In this document: positions 1 to 9,767 of the stretch, piece after piece
Layout: every line of letters starts with the position of its first letter
Numbering within the stretch: the stretch's first letter is position 1
Source of the DNA: Hymenobacter sp. DG25B
GTDB lineage: Bacteria; Bacteroidota; Bacteroidia; Cytophagales; Hymenobacteraceae
Assembly: GCF_000801315.1 (NCBI RefSeq)
Contig: NZ_CP010054.1
Span: 3,596,001-3,660,000, forward strand
Direction of reading: 5' to 3'
Length of the DNA stretch: 64,000 nucleotides
Translations under genes and position numbers: made by a program
Notes under the pieces: model-generated
What the model was told of the DNA's origin: nothing
The model's input: only the letters and a program-made list of their open reading frames with translations
Databases searched by the model: none

Positions 1-660
1 CTGGGCATTGAAACCCTGGGTGGCCTGATGGACCCCATCATTCCCCGCAACTCCAAAATTCCCACCAAAGCCGGGCGCCAGTACACCACCAGCGTAGACG
101 GGCAGGTAAACCTGAAAATCTCCGTGTACCAGGGCGAGCGTGACCTGGTAAAGGAAAACCGTAAGCTGGCTGAGTTTGATCTGCGCGGTATTCCGGCTAT
201 GCCCGCCGGCTTGCCTAAAGTGGACGTAAACTTTATTCTGAATGCCGATGGTATTCTGAAAGTGGAGGCCATTGAGCTGCGCTCCAACACCCGCCAGGCC
301 GTGGAAATCAAGCCCCAATACGGCCTTACTGATGAGCAGGTGGAACAGATGCTGATGGACTCCCTCACTCACGCCCGCGAGGATGTGGCCGCCCGCATGG
401 TGATTGAAGCCCGTACCGTGGCCGAGCAGATGCTGTACCAGGTGGAGCGCTTCGTGGAGAAAAATAACCAGCACCTGACGGAAGAAGAAATAACCGAAAC
501 GGCCGCTTCCACCGAGCGCCTGCGGGAAGCCCTGGCTACAAACACTAAAGACACCATTCTAAAGGCGGTTGATGAGCTGGAGGAACTGACGCGCCCCTTC
601 GCCGAACGGGTGATGAACATCTCCATCAAGCAGGCCATGGCCGGAAAAAAGATTGAGTAG
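1..660 (+). CDS. hscA: Fe-S cluster assembly chaperone HscA (Hsp70 family), 3' part
   Basis: This is the C-terminal part of an Hsp70-family chaperone; the 5' end lies outside the window and the frame is open from base 1. The visible part begins in the substrate-binding domain (LGIETLGG, then IIPRNSKIPTKAG, QGERDLVKEN and FDLRGIPAMPAG) and continues into the helical lid, ending KKIE. The QGER and LRGIPxMPAG patterns resemble HscA more than DnaK, and there is no DnaK-type acidic C-terminal tail. In this family the protein helps transfer Fe-S clusters from the IscU scaffold, driven by ATP. The nucleotide-binding domain and upstream isc genes are not visible, so assignment to HscA over another Hsp70 is strong but not absolute. 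Confidence 0.85.
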   Translation: MGIETLGGLMDPIIPRNSKIPTKAGRQYTTSVDGQVNLKISVYQGERDLVKENRKLAEFDLRGIPAMPAGLPKVDVNFILNADGILKVEAIELRSNTRQAVEIKPQYGLTDEQVEQMLMDSLTHAREDVAARMVIEARTVAEQMLYQVERFVEKNNQHLTEEEITETAASTERLREALATNTKDTILKAVDELEELTRPFAERVMNISIKQAMAGKKIE

Positions 661-697
661 TGAAGGCAGGCATAGCTTCACCAGCTCCAACCTACCT

Positions 698-797
698 GTC
701 ATTCTGAGCCCAGCGAAGGACCTTCTTATGGCTGAACGATAATCGTACAAACGACTCGTTGATGCGTGAGAAGGTCCTTCGCTGAACTCAGAATGAC
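698..797. repeat. Intergenic palindromic repeat built on GTCATTCTGAGC
   Basis: Two 29-base arms (698-726 and 769-797) are inverted copies that match at 27 of 29 positions and enclose a 42-base loop. The outer end reads GTCATTCTGAG and the inner part CAGCGAAGGACCTTCT. It lies between hscA and anmK. It looks like a dispersed REP-like or MITE-like element; I recall GTCATTCTGAGCG-type intergenic repeats in Hymenobacter genomes, but copy number cannot be judged from this window. Confidence 0.75.
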
Positions 798-842
798 AAA
801 CTTTTCTACCGCTAACCTCAGATTCGCTGTTAACTATTAACT

Positions 843-2045
843 ATGAATGCCCAGCTCACCCGCTTATGCCGCCTGGCGCAGCAACCATCCCGGCGCATTG
901 TGGGGCTGATGTCGGGCACTTCTTTGGATGGCCTGGATGTGGCGTTGTGCCGTTTTACGGGTCATGGCCCGGCTACGCAGATTACGGTAGAGCAGTTTGC
1001 TACGGTAGCCTATTCAACGGATACCCGGCAGCGCATTCAGCAGGTGTTTGCCCGGCAGCAGGTAGATCTGCAGCACCTCACCCTGCTACACGCCTGGCTG
1101 GGCACGTTGCACGGGGAGCTGGTGCTGGAATGCCTGCAGCGTTGGGAGGTGCCCCCAGCCGAAGTAGACCTTATTGCCAGCCATGGCCAGACGGTTTTTC
1201 ACGCCCCGCGCCACCAGCACCAACTGCCCGATTGGCCTAACGCTACCCTGCAGCTCGGCGACGCTGACCACCTGGCCGTGCGCACCGACATTCTGACCGT
1301 GAGTGATTTTCGGCAAAAGCACGTAGCCGCCGGGGGCGAAGGTGCCCCGCTGGCCGTTTACGGTGACTATCTGCTTTTCTCGCAACCCGGCGAAGACCGG
1401 CTCCTGCTGAACCTGGGTGGCATTGCTAACTTTACCTATCTACCCGGCTCGCTGGATGCCACGGCCGTATTCAGCACGGATACCGGCCCGGCCAATACCC
1501 TGCTGGATGCCGTGGTACGCCAGCACTACCCGGGCCTTAGCTATGACGCCGATGGAATGCTGGCCGCCCAGGGAACGGTGCAGGAAAACCTGCTAACGGA
1601 GCTACTACAGCATTCCTTTTTTCAGGCCAAGCTGCCCAAAACCACCGGCCCCGAGCTGTTTGGTCTTGCCTACCTGCGGACCGCACAGGAGCGCAGCCAT
1701 ACGCAGCATCTCTCTCCTCCCGATTTGCTGGCTACGCTGACTGCCCTGAGCGCGGAAGGAATTGCCCGCGCCGTGCGGCAGCGCTTAGGACTGCACCCTG
1801 CCTTGCCCATTTATATCAGCGGGGGCGGGTTGCACAACCCCGTTCTCTTAGCGGCACTCCAGGCCCGGCTGCCGCTCTGCCGGCTGGGCTCCACGGCCGT
1901 GCTGGGGATTCAGCCTGATGCTAAAGAAGCGGTTTTGTTTGCCACCCTGGCCAACGAAACGCTGGTTGGGGAACCCCGCACCATTGGCTCTGGCACCCAG
2001 GCGGTACCGGCGGTTTCACTCGGCAAAATTTCCTTGCCCGGTTAG
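843..2045 (+). CDS. anmK: Anhydro-N-acetylmuramic acid kinase
   Basis: AnmK phosphorylates and hydrates 1,6-anhydro-N-acetylmuramic acid to MurNAc-6-phosphate, recycling cell-wall sugar released by lytic transglycosylases. The 400-residue protein has the family's N-terminal nucleotide-binding signature GLMSGTSLDGLDVAL near residue 22, an ASHGQTVFH segment, a TDTGPANTLLD segment near the middle and an ISGGGLHNP motif near the C-terminus, all typical of this actin-fold kinase. Length is slightly above the usual 360-390. The gene is preceded by the inverted repeat and by TTAACTATTAACT just before the ATG. Its stop codon overlaps that of the convergent downstream gene by 4 bases. Confidence 0.95.
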   Translation: MNAQLTRLCRLAQQPSRRIVGLMSGTSLDGLDVALCRFTGHGPATQITVEQFATVAYSTDTRQRIQQVFARQQVDLQHLTLLHAWLGTLHGELVLECLQRWEVPPAEVDLIASHGQTVFHAPRHQHQLPDWPNATLQLGDADHLAVRTDILTVSDFRQKHVAAGGEGAPLAVYGDYLLFSQPGEDRLLLNLGGIANFTYLPGSLDATAVFSTDTGPANTLLDAVVRQHYPGLSYDADGMLAAQGTVQENLLTELLQHSFFQAKLPKTTGPELFGLAYLRTAQERSHTQHLSPPDLLATLTALSAEGIARAVRQRLGLHPALPIYISGGGLHNPVLLAALQARLPLCRLGSTAVLGIQPDAKEAVLFATLANETLVGEPRTIGSGTQAVPAVSLGKISLPG

Positions 2046-2497
2046 CGCCCCGTAGCAGCCGAAGTAGGTGGTGGTGGTATCGGAATCAACCCAAAAAACA
2101 GCACCCGGGTAGCGGCCGCATCCCGGAACGACACATCCAACTGCACATGCGGGGTGGCCGCCAGCGTATCGGCTTTAAAAGTGAAAGCATAAAAGCGGCG
2201 CACATCTTCGCCCTCCCCTACCCGCAAGCCAAACTTGTATAGCTCAAACGCCGGCTGGTAGTGCTGCCCCGCCTGGTACAGAGATTGAGCCGCAGCCTGA
2301 AACTGCTTCTGCGACACTGCCTGCGTTACCTCTGGGGCCAGCAGGCCGTAGGCAGTAGCATAATCACCCCGCAACACCGCCAACAGAAACTGCCGGGCTA
2401 CCTGCATCTGGGAAGGCGGCGCGGCTACGGCCTCTGTGGGCCCTGCTACCAGGCCGGACAGGAGCACAACCAAAATCAAAAACCGGGGAAGTCGCAT
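2042..2497 (-). CDS. Small secreted protein of unknown function
   Basis: A 151-residue protein. The chosen ATG begins MRLPRFLILVVLLSGL, a good signal peptide (basic start, hydrophobic core, cleavage near VAA-PP); an in-frame ATG 18 codons upstream would put a polar stretch before it. The mature part begins with a helical region (ARQFLLAVLRGDYATAYGLL) in the style of DUF3887 or NTF2-like proteins, where a small cone-shaped domain follows 'FLxxLxxGDYxxAxxLL'. It ends with a proline-rich tail. No catalytic residues are recognisable. It is transcribed away from the CARDB gene downstream region and converges on anmK with a 4-base overlap. Function unknown; periplasmic or surface location is likely. 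Confidence 0.7.
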   Translation of the reverse strand: MRLPRFLILVVLLSGLVAGPTEAVAAPPSQMQVARQFLLAVLRGDYATAYGLLAPEVTQAVSQKQFQAAAQSLYQAGQHYQPAFELYKFGLRVGEGEDVRRFYAFTFKADTLAATPHVQLDVSFRDAAATRVLFFGLIPIPPPPTSAATGR

Positions 2498-2566
2498 AGA
2501 AAGTTGCTGGGCTTGCCTAGAGGTAACGCCGGACAAGGCGCAAAGACTCACGCGGGGCGAAAATAA

Positions 2567-2612
2567 ATCGGCGGCACTCCGGTGGGCGTGTGCCTACCAA
2601 AGTGCCGCCGAT
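2567..2612 (-). terminator. Terminator of the CARDB-repeat gene
   Basis: Perfect 12-bp stem (2567-2578 with 2601-2612; ATCGGCGGCACT and its complement). On the minus strand it is followed by ATTTATTTTC. It lies 25 bases past the stop codon of the 4-kb gene. Confidence 0.8.
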
Positions 2613-2636
2613 GCGGATTGTATTACTACCGAAGCG

Positions 2637-5600
2637 TTAGTCTACCACCACGCGGCGTACTACGTGCAACTGCTCGCCGGTAATGTGGAGCATGTAGACT
2701 CCCTGTGCCAGCGTACGGGTATCAAACTCAGCTTTGGCACCGCTACCGGGGCGGCGTACTACCTGCTGCGCCACGCGCTGGCCCAGGCTGTTATACAGCG
2801 TAAGCGTGGCCGCACCCTTGGTTGTGCTTACGCCATCCATATGCACCGAAATGGGCGCAGAATGCGTGGGGTTAGGATACACGCTAATGGTAAGGCCGGC
2901 CGTTTGCTCGCGTTGGGCCGTTCCCACCGAAACCGTGAGCGGCAGGCTGTACAGGTTGTTGGCGCGGCTGGTTTCCGAAAGCGTTGTTTCCGCATCCAGC
3001 ATCAGCAACACATAATAGCTGCCGGCTTTGGTGGTGGTCGGAATGGCGGCGGTAATCTGCTGCACGCGCGTCAGGCCATTGGTTAGGGAGGCATCGGTGG
3101 CAGCACCCAGCTTCACATCAGCAGCATCCAGCTTGTTATCAGCGGAAAGATACATGGTGAGCGGAACGCTGGTAGCCGAAGTGGTGCCCAGGTTAGTGAC
3201 GGTAGCACTGGCCGTGAGGCTCTTGCCGGCTACAATGCTGGCGGGAGAAACACTGCCCGAGGCGGCTACAAAGGCCAGGTCCGGCTTGGAAACGGTAGCG
3301 GAGTTTACCGTTAGGGCTACGGAAGCCACGTTATCGGTTTCGTTGCTTTCCGTTACGGCTGCCGAAGGATCGGCCACGAACAGCACGTAGTAGCTGCCGG
3401 CGGTGGTAGTAGCCGGAATGGTGAGGGTAGCCGTGCGCGTGGCCGTGCCGGAAGCCGCCAATGAGGCGCCGGTTGCGGTTTGCAGCAGCACATCACTGCT
3501 TTCCCAAGTGGCATTAGCCGACAGATAATAGCCCAGCGTGCTGGACGCAGCCGAAGCGGAACCATCATTCTTCACTACCACGCTGCTGGTGAGCGTGCCG
3601 CCGCTCAGCACCGAACCCGCCTGCAGGGTAGCAGAGGCCAGCGTGAGGTTGGGCTCGGCATCACCTACTTTCAGGGTAGTTACCGCTACGTTGTTGTTCT
3701 CGTTTGATTCTGGCTCCTGCTTATCCGGGTCGGCCACGCACAGAACATAATAGGTGCCATAGCTGGTGCCGGCCGGAACCGATAGGGTACCGCCGCGGGT
3801 GGCGCTGCTGCCGGCATTCAGAGTGCCGCCACTTACGGTGGCCAGCGGTACGTCGCTCACGCTGAAAGTCTGGTCCGAGGAGAGGTAGTAGCCCACATTG
3901 CTGTAGGTGGCATTACCCTGGCCCGAGTTGGTGATAGTAGCTGAGGCCGTGAGGGTAGAGCCCGGGGTAGTGCTGCTGGTTTGTAGCGAAACGCCGGACA
4001 CCGTCAGGTCAGCGGGCAGAATACAGGTGGCTTTGGCCTGAAAGCCGCCGCTAGTGTAATAGCCGCTGCTGAATACCAGGGTAAGTGCGCCTTCACTGTT
4101 GGTAGCCTGAACCGTATTGTTAGAATTCTGGTAGTAGTAGTAAGTAGCCAGGAGCGGAGCATTCGTGCTGGTACCGTCATAGATGTAGAGGTTGGAGTAG
4201 ACTTCCAGCGAGAGTTGCGAGAACGTCAGTTGTACCTTGGCCCCGGTTGTGCCGGGCTTAATGACGAGGGCCCCATCGGAGTAAGAGGCATAATTTTCTG
4301 TACCGCCGTTGTCGTAAATATCCGCGTTACAGGTAGTGAGGGTGTTGGTACCCGAAGCAGGGACAATAACACCTTTGAACGGTGCCGTTACGGTAATCTG
4401 AATAGCACCATAGGTATTGTTCTGCTCATTGGTCTCACTTACCTGATTGGTAGCATCGGCCACGAACAACACATAATAAGTGCCCGGCGTAGTAGTTGTA
4501 GGCACTGTAGCGCTGGTATTGCGGTAGGAGTACGAACCTCCTCCCAACGCTCCACCCGTGGAGGTTACCAACAGTACGTCATTACCATCAAAGGTGGTAT
4601 TGGAAGACAGGTACACCTGCGCATTGCTGGTTGATGCGCTGGTGTTGCCCTGATTTATTACATAGAAGCCGGTCGTAAAATTGCTGCCGGCCGCTACGCT
4701 GTAGCGCGATAGGCTAGCGTCCGATATGTACAAATCTACGCTGGGCTGCACCACCGATATGCTGGTGTAGGTTACGTTGTTCTGCTCATTAGACTCGGTT
4801 ATGCTGTTCTTGTTATCCGCTACCATCAGCAGGTAATAGGTACCTACGGCAGTGCCCGTGGGGATGGTAACGGTAGAAGATACCGAACCATAGTTGTAGT
4901 AGCTGTTGGTACCGGTAATGCTGGCTAGCGTGTTATTGCTGAGCAGTACGTCCGTGCCATCATAGGTAGCATTTTTCGACAGATAAAAGCCCACGCTGGT
5001 GGCAGCCGAGGTCATATTGCCCTGGTTATAGATGTAGCCGTACAGGTCCAGCTTGCCACCGGTTACTACTGAATAAGAAGAAGTGGTAACTGAATATGCC
5101 TGCAGATCCACGTAAGGATCCTCTACCGCCAACGATACGGCCGACACGTTGTTCTGCTCGTTGGATTCGGCTACCGTATTCTGATAATCCGCCACAAACA
5201 ACACGTAATACGTACCGGCTTTGGTGCCGGAAGGAATGGTAAGCGTGGTGCTCCGGCTGTCGTACTGCTGGGCGCCCAGCTGGCCGCCCGTTGAGGAGGC
5301 GAGCAACACATCCTGCCCATCCAGCTTGCTGTCAGTAGATAGATAATAAGCCGCGTTAGAGCTGCTGGCCGTACTGTTTCCCTGATTGTAGATATAGCTG
5401 GAGGCCGAAATCTGGCTGCCGGCGGTGGTTTTATTGACCCCCAGGCCGGCCTGCAGCATGGTTAGGTCAATGGTGGGTGCCTCCACCGTCAGGGCCAGGG
5501 CCGAGAGGTTGTTCTGCTCGTTGGTTTCGGTTACCTGGTTCTGGTAGTCGGCTACTACCAGCACGTAATAGCTACCGGGCGTGGTGCCGGATGGAATAGT

Positions 5601-6671
5601 GGCGGAAGGATAAAAGTAGGCGTATCCACTGGCGTCAATGGTGCCCAGATTGGAATTCGTCAGCAGCTTGTCGCTGCCATCCAGCACCGCATCTTTCGAG
5701 AGATAAAAGCCGACGGTTACCGATTTTACCGTGGCATTGCCCTGGTTGGATACATAGCCATTTATACTGACATAGTTACCCGCCATAACGGAGGTGGGAG
5801 ACAGCGAAGTGGAGTTAATGCTAAGATCCACGGAGGGGGGCACCACGCTGAAGGAAAGGCTCACCACGTTGTTTTGCTCATCACTCTCGGCTACTCCATT
5901 CTGGTTATCGGCCACAAACAGCAGATAATACGTGCCGCTGCTGGTCGTCTGCGGAATGGTCAGGTTCTGGTCGCGGTAGCTGGAGCCTTTCGCGGCCAGG
6001 TAGCCACCGGTAGAAGTAGCCAGTAGCACATCGGAGCCATCCAGCGTATTGTTGGTAGACAGGTAGTAGCCTACGTTGCTGGAGCTGGCCGTGGTGCCGC
6101 CCAGGTTATAGATGGACGAGGTAACGTACATGTTATTGCCCGCCACAATGGAAAGCGGCTGAGCCGAGGCCCCCTGAATGGCCAGATCTGCAAGCGGAAC
6201 CGAGGTGACGCAGCTGATAGTAGCCGCGAAGCCCTGGTAGCCATAATAATTGTAATAGTTGGAGGTGAACTTTACCGTCAGCGCCCCCGTGTTGTTGGTA
6301 GCATACACAGTGCCGGTGCCTGAGCCGCTGGTGAACTCCGCAATAAGCGGCGCCCCGGTAGAGGTGCCGTCGTATATGGATATTTGCTCGTAGTACAGCT
6401 GAATGGTGGTAAAATCCAGCTTAATCTTATTGCCCGCTACGCCGGGGTTAATCGTCAGCACTCCGTTGGAGTTGGCGCTGGGGCTGTTATTAGGGCCACC
6501 ATCATCATAGAGTGTTCCCTCACAGGCCGTAATAGAGCTGGTACCCGAAACCGGCATGGAGTAGGTCTGGGCCTGAGCGCCCTGGCTCATGAGCATACCC
6601 GCTGCCAGCAGCCAGCAAAACATAATCCACCAGCCATACTGCCGGCGGGCACTAGAGTAATTGTGCTTCAT
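2637..6671 (-). CDS. Large secreted CUB/CARDB-repeat protein with type IX secretion sorting domain
   Basis: A 1344-residue exported protein. Layout by eye: signal peptide (about 1-34, ending GAQAQ); CUB-like domain (about 40-155, with CEGTLYDDGG and ISIYDGTSTGAPL); five CARDB-like Ig-fold repeats of about 120 residues (about 156-755), each with GxYYLS or FYLS, GTYYVLFVAD and ESNEQNNV; a second CUB-like domain (about 760-880, CNADIYDNGG, LYIYDGTSTNAPL); three more CARDB-like repeats (to about 1250); and a C-terminal Por/type IX sorting domain (SVYPNPTHSAP, LYNSLGQRV, LAQGVYMLHI). Type IX cargo of this kind is exported across the outer membrane and often anchored or released. CARDB means 'cell adhesion related domain found in bacteria'; an adhesive or matrix role is inference. 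It has its own terminator and appears to be a single-gene unit. Confidence 0.88.
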   Translation of the reverse strand: MKHNYSSARRQYGWWIMFCWLLAAGMLMSQGAQAQTYSMPVSGTSSITACEGTLYDDGGPNNSPSANSNGVLTINPGVAGNKIKLDFTTIQLYYEQISIYDGTSTGAPLIAEFTSGSGTGTVYATNNTGALTVKFTSNYYNYYGYQGFAATISCVTSVPLADLAIQGASAQPLSIVAGNNMYVTSSIYNLGGTTASSSNVGYYLSTNNTLDGSDVLLATSTGGYLAAKGSSYRDQNLTIPQTTSSGTYYLLFVADNQNGVAESDEQNNVVSLSFSVVPPSVDLSINSTSLSPTSVMAGNYVSINGYVSNQGNATVKSVTVGFYLSKDAVLDGSDKLLTNSNLGTIDASGYAYFYPSATIPSGTTPGSYYVLVVADYQNQVTETNEQNNLSALALTVEAPTIDLTMLQAGLGVNKTTAGSQISASSYIYNQGNSTASSSNAAYYLSTDSKLDGQDVLLASSTGGQLGAQQYDSRSTTLTIPSGTKAGTYYVLFVADYQNTVAESNEQNNVSAVSLAVEDPYVDLQAYSVTTSSYSVVTGGKLDLYGYIYNQGNMTSAATSVGFYLSKNATYDGTDVLLSNNTLASITGTNSYYNYGSVSSTVTIPTGTAVGTYYLLMVADNKNSITESNEQNNVTYTSISVVQPSVDLYISDASLSRYSVAAGSNFTTGFYVINQGNTSASTSNAQVYLSSNTTFDGNDVLLVTSTGGALGGGSYSYRNTSATVPTTTTPGTYYVLFVADATNQVSETNEQNNTYGAIQITVTAPFKGVIVPASGTNTLTTCNADIYDNGGTENYASYSDGALVIKPGTTGAKVQLTFSQLSLEVYSNLYIYDGTSTNAPLLATYYYYQNSNNTVQATNSEGALTLVFSSGYYTSGGFQAKATCILPADLTVSGVSLQTSSTTPGSTLTASATITNSGQGNATYSNVGYYLSSDQTFSVSDVPLATVSGGTLNAGSSATRGGTLSVPAGTSYGTYYVLCVADPDKQEPESNENNNVAVTTLKVGDAEPNLTLASATLQAGSVLSGGTLTSSVVVKNDGSASAASSTLGYYLSANATWESSDVLLQTATGASLAASGTATRTATLTIPATTTAGSYYVLFVADPSAAVTESNETDNVASVALTVNSATVSKPDLAFVAASGSVSPASIVAGKSLTASATVTNLGTTSATSVPLTMYLSADNKLDAADVKLGAATDASLTNGLTRVQQITAAIPTTTKAGSYYVLLMLDAETTLSETSRANNLYSLPLTVSVGTAQREQTAGLTISVYPNPTHSAPISVHMDGVSTTKGAATLTLYNSLGQRVAQQVVRRPGSGAKAEFDTRTLAQGVYMLHITGEQLHVVRRVVVD

Positions 6672-6780
6672 AGAGAAAATTTGGGAGGGTAAGCAGGTAA
6701 TGGGTGGAGTAGGCGTATATCAGGCCCGGCCGGGGCGGAATAATCGCGCACCGAGGACACCGGTAAAATGAAAATGGGAG

Positions 6781-7095
6781 TTATTCCTCTTCCTGAGGTA
6801 CCAGAATAAAAACGTCTTCGCCGGGGCGCTTCATAATATATTTTTCACGGGCGAATTTCTCCAGCAGCTCAGGGCTGCTTAATAGCTCGGCGCGGTCTTT
6901 TTTAACCTTATCTATCTCATTAAGATAGTACTCCTTATCCGTCTGCAGCTCGTGCCACTTCTGATACATTTCATACTGCTTCAGCAGGTCGTTGGCATCA
7001 AACACCAGCATCCACACCAGAAAGGCCAGGCCCGTCAGGAAATAGAAACTACGAAGGAAATGCGGGACCCGGTTTAGGATATCTAGCAGACGCAT
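6781..7095 (-). CDS. DivIC/FtsB-like septum formation initiator
   Basis: A 104-residue single-pass membrane protein. A short cytoplasmic start (MRLLDILNRVPHFLRSF) is followed by a membrane segment (about residues 18-34, YFLTGLAFLVWMLVF) and then a charged coiled coil rich in heptads (about 38-80, KQYEMYQKWHELQTDKEYYL) with a conserved LEKFAREKYIMKRPGEDVFIL end. This matches the DivIC/FtsB family, which bridges FtsL/DivIB and FtsQ in the divisome. It lies just downstream of eno in the same direction, as FtsB commonly does in other bacteria. Between the two there is a hairpin, so independent expression is possible. Confidence 0.85.
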   Translation of the reverse strand: MRLLDILNRVPHFLRSFYFLTGLAFLVWMLVFDANDLLKQYEMYQKWHELQTDKEYYLNEIDKVKKDRAELLSSPELLEKFAREKYIMKRPGEDVFILVPQEEE

Positions 7096-7114
7096 AGCCT
7101 CAAAGATACAGAAA

Positions 7115-7150
7115 GCCGCCCCACAGTTGCAGGGCGGCCTTCTATTTTTT
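7115..7150 (-). terminator. Hairpin between eno and the DivIC-like gene
   Basis: Seven-bp G+C stem, GCCGCCC (7115-7121) with GGGCGGC (7132-7138). Thymines follow on the plus strand (7141-7150); on the minus strand, the direction of eno, only a short TTTC follows. It may be a bidirectional or partial terminator after eno. Confidence 0.55.
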
Positions 7151-7173
7151 CAGGAATTTGGTACAATACCCGA

Positions 7174-8933
<1,760 letters not shown>

Positions 8934-8968
8934 AAAAAAGGGCTGCACATTTTAGTGCAGCCCTTTTT
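8934..8968 (-). terminator. rplQ terminator
   Basis: GGGCTGCAC (8940-8948) pairs with GTGCAGCCC across an ATTTTA-type loop, with A-runs upstream and T-runs downstream, so it could work in both directions. It lies about 30 bases past the rplQ stop codon. Confidence 0.85.
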
Positions 8969-8997
8969 ACTGAAGTCAGTAATGCTAGTGGAAGTGC

Positions 8998-9555
8998 TTA
9001 CTCAGCAGCCTTTTCCTCGCGGGTTTCGCCGTCGTTGAGGGTTTCCGTAGCAGTATCTTCTGGAGCAGCAGTTTCCACTACAGCATCCGTTGCAGCCGGA
9101 GCAGCAGCCGCAGCCGGAGCAGCTTTCTTCTTGCTGCGTGAGCGACGGGTTGTAGCCTTGGCTTCGCCGGCCGATTTGGCTTCCAGCAGAACTTCGTTGT
9201 AGTCTACCAGCTCAATGATGCACATCTCGGCGTTGTCACCCAGACGGTTGTCGCTCAGCTTGATGATGCGGGTATATCCACCGGGGCGCTGACCAATTTT
9301 AGCCGCAACCTCGCCGAACAGCTCTTTCAGCGTCTCTTTGCTTTGCAGTACCGAGAATACCAGACGACGTGAGTGCGTGGTATCGTTCTTCGATTTCGTC
9401 AGCAGCGGCTCCACAAACTTGCGCAGGGCTTTCGCCTTAGCAACTGTGGTAGTAACCCGCTTGTGCATAATCAGGGACGATGCCATGTTGGACAACATAG
9501 CATTGCGGTGCGAGGCCGTACGGCCGAGGTGGTTGATGGTTTTACCGTGACGCAT
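8998..9555 (-). CDS. rplQ: 50S ribosomal protein L17
   Basis: L17 is a large-subunit protein near the peptide exit tunnel. The start is placed at [12 protein letters not shown], the universal N-terminus; ten extra codons upstream are not conserved. Core L17 spans about residues 1-120 ([22 protein letters not shown], then GGYTRIIKL). Residues about 121-185 are an Ala/Glu-rich tail with a basic patch ([13 protein letters not shown]) followed by an acidic end, longer than in E. coli L17. The gene stands apart from rpoA: a strong terminator and a -7-like motif lie between them. Confidence 0.96.
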   Translation of the reverse strand: MRHGKTINHLGRTASHRNAMLSNMASSLIMHKRVTTTVAKAKALRKFVEPLLTKSKNDTTHSRRLVFSVLQSKETLKELFGEVAAKIGQRPGGYTRIIKLSDNRLGDNAEMCIIELVDYNEVLLEAKSAGEAKATTRRSRSKKKAAPAAAAAPAATDAVVETAAPEDTATETLNDGETREEKAAE

Positions 9556-9671
9556 AAAAAAAGGAAAATGTGGGCTTGCGAACAACGACCACGGCGGAAG
9601 GCAGCCAGGCTACCATCACATTAGAACCGTTGTCCCTTGGGGCTCACTCAGTGAATTGGATGAATGGGGTG

Positions 9672-9679
9672 CAAAGGTA
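9672..9679 (-). promoter_or_regulatory. Possible rplQ promoter (-7 TACCTTTG)
   Basis: The minus strand reads TACCTTTG, an exact fit to the Bacteroidota -7 consensus TAnnTTTG, about 117 bases upstream of the rplQ start and just after the rpoA terminator. No TTG is found at the ideal distance, so the call rests on the -7 box and position. Confidence 0.45.
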
Positions 9680-9695
9680 GTGAATACCTGTACAA

Positions 9696-9756
9696 AAAAA
9701 ATGTGCTGAAGTGAAAATGTACGGGTAGTACATTCCTCACCTTCAGCACATTTTCA
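9696..9756 (-). terminator. rpoA terminator
   Basis: Arms around 9699-9714 and 9737-9754 pair (AATGTGCTGAAG with CTTCAGCACATT) around an inner loop that itself contains ATGTAC and GTACAT. On the minus strand the stem is followed by eight thymines. It ends the rpsM-rpoA transcript and separates rplQ from it. Confidence 0.88.
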
Positions 9757-9767
9757 CTAGAGGAAGA

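Noticed and set aside
2637..6671. Repetitive DNA at about 360-base spacing, considered as a CRISPR or satellite
   Set aside because: It encodes CARDB-like protein repeats and keeps one frame throughout.
7101..7108. TATCTTTG (minus strand) just before the DivIC-like gene
   Set aside because: Fits the -7 consensus but lies only 6 bases before the ATG and has no TTG at the right distance.
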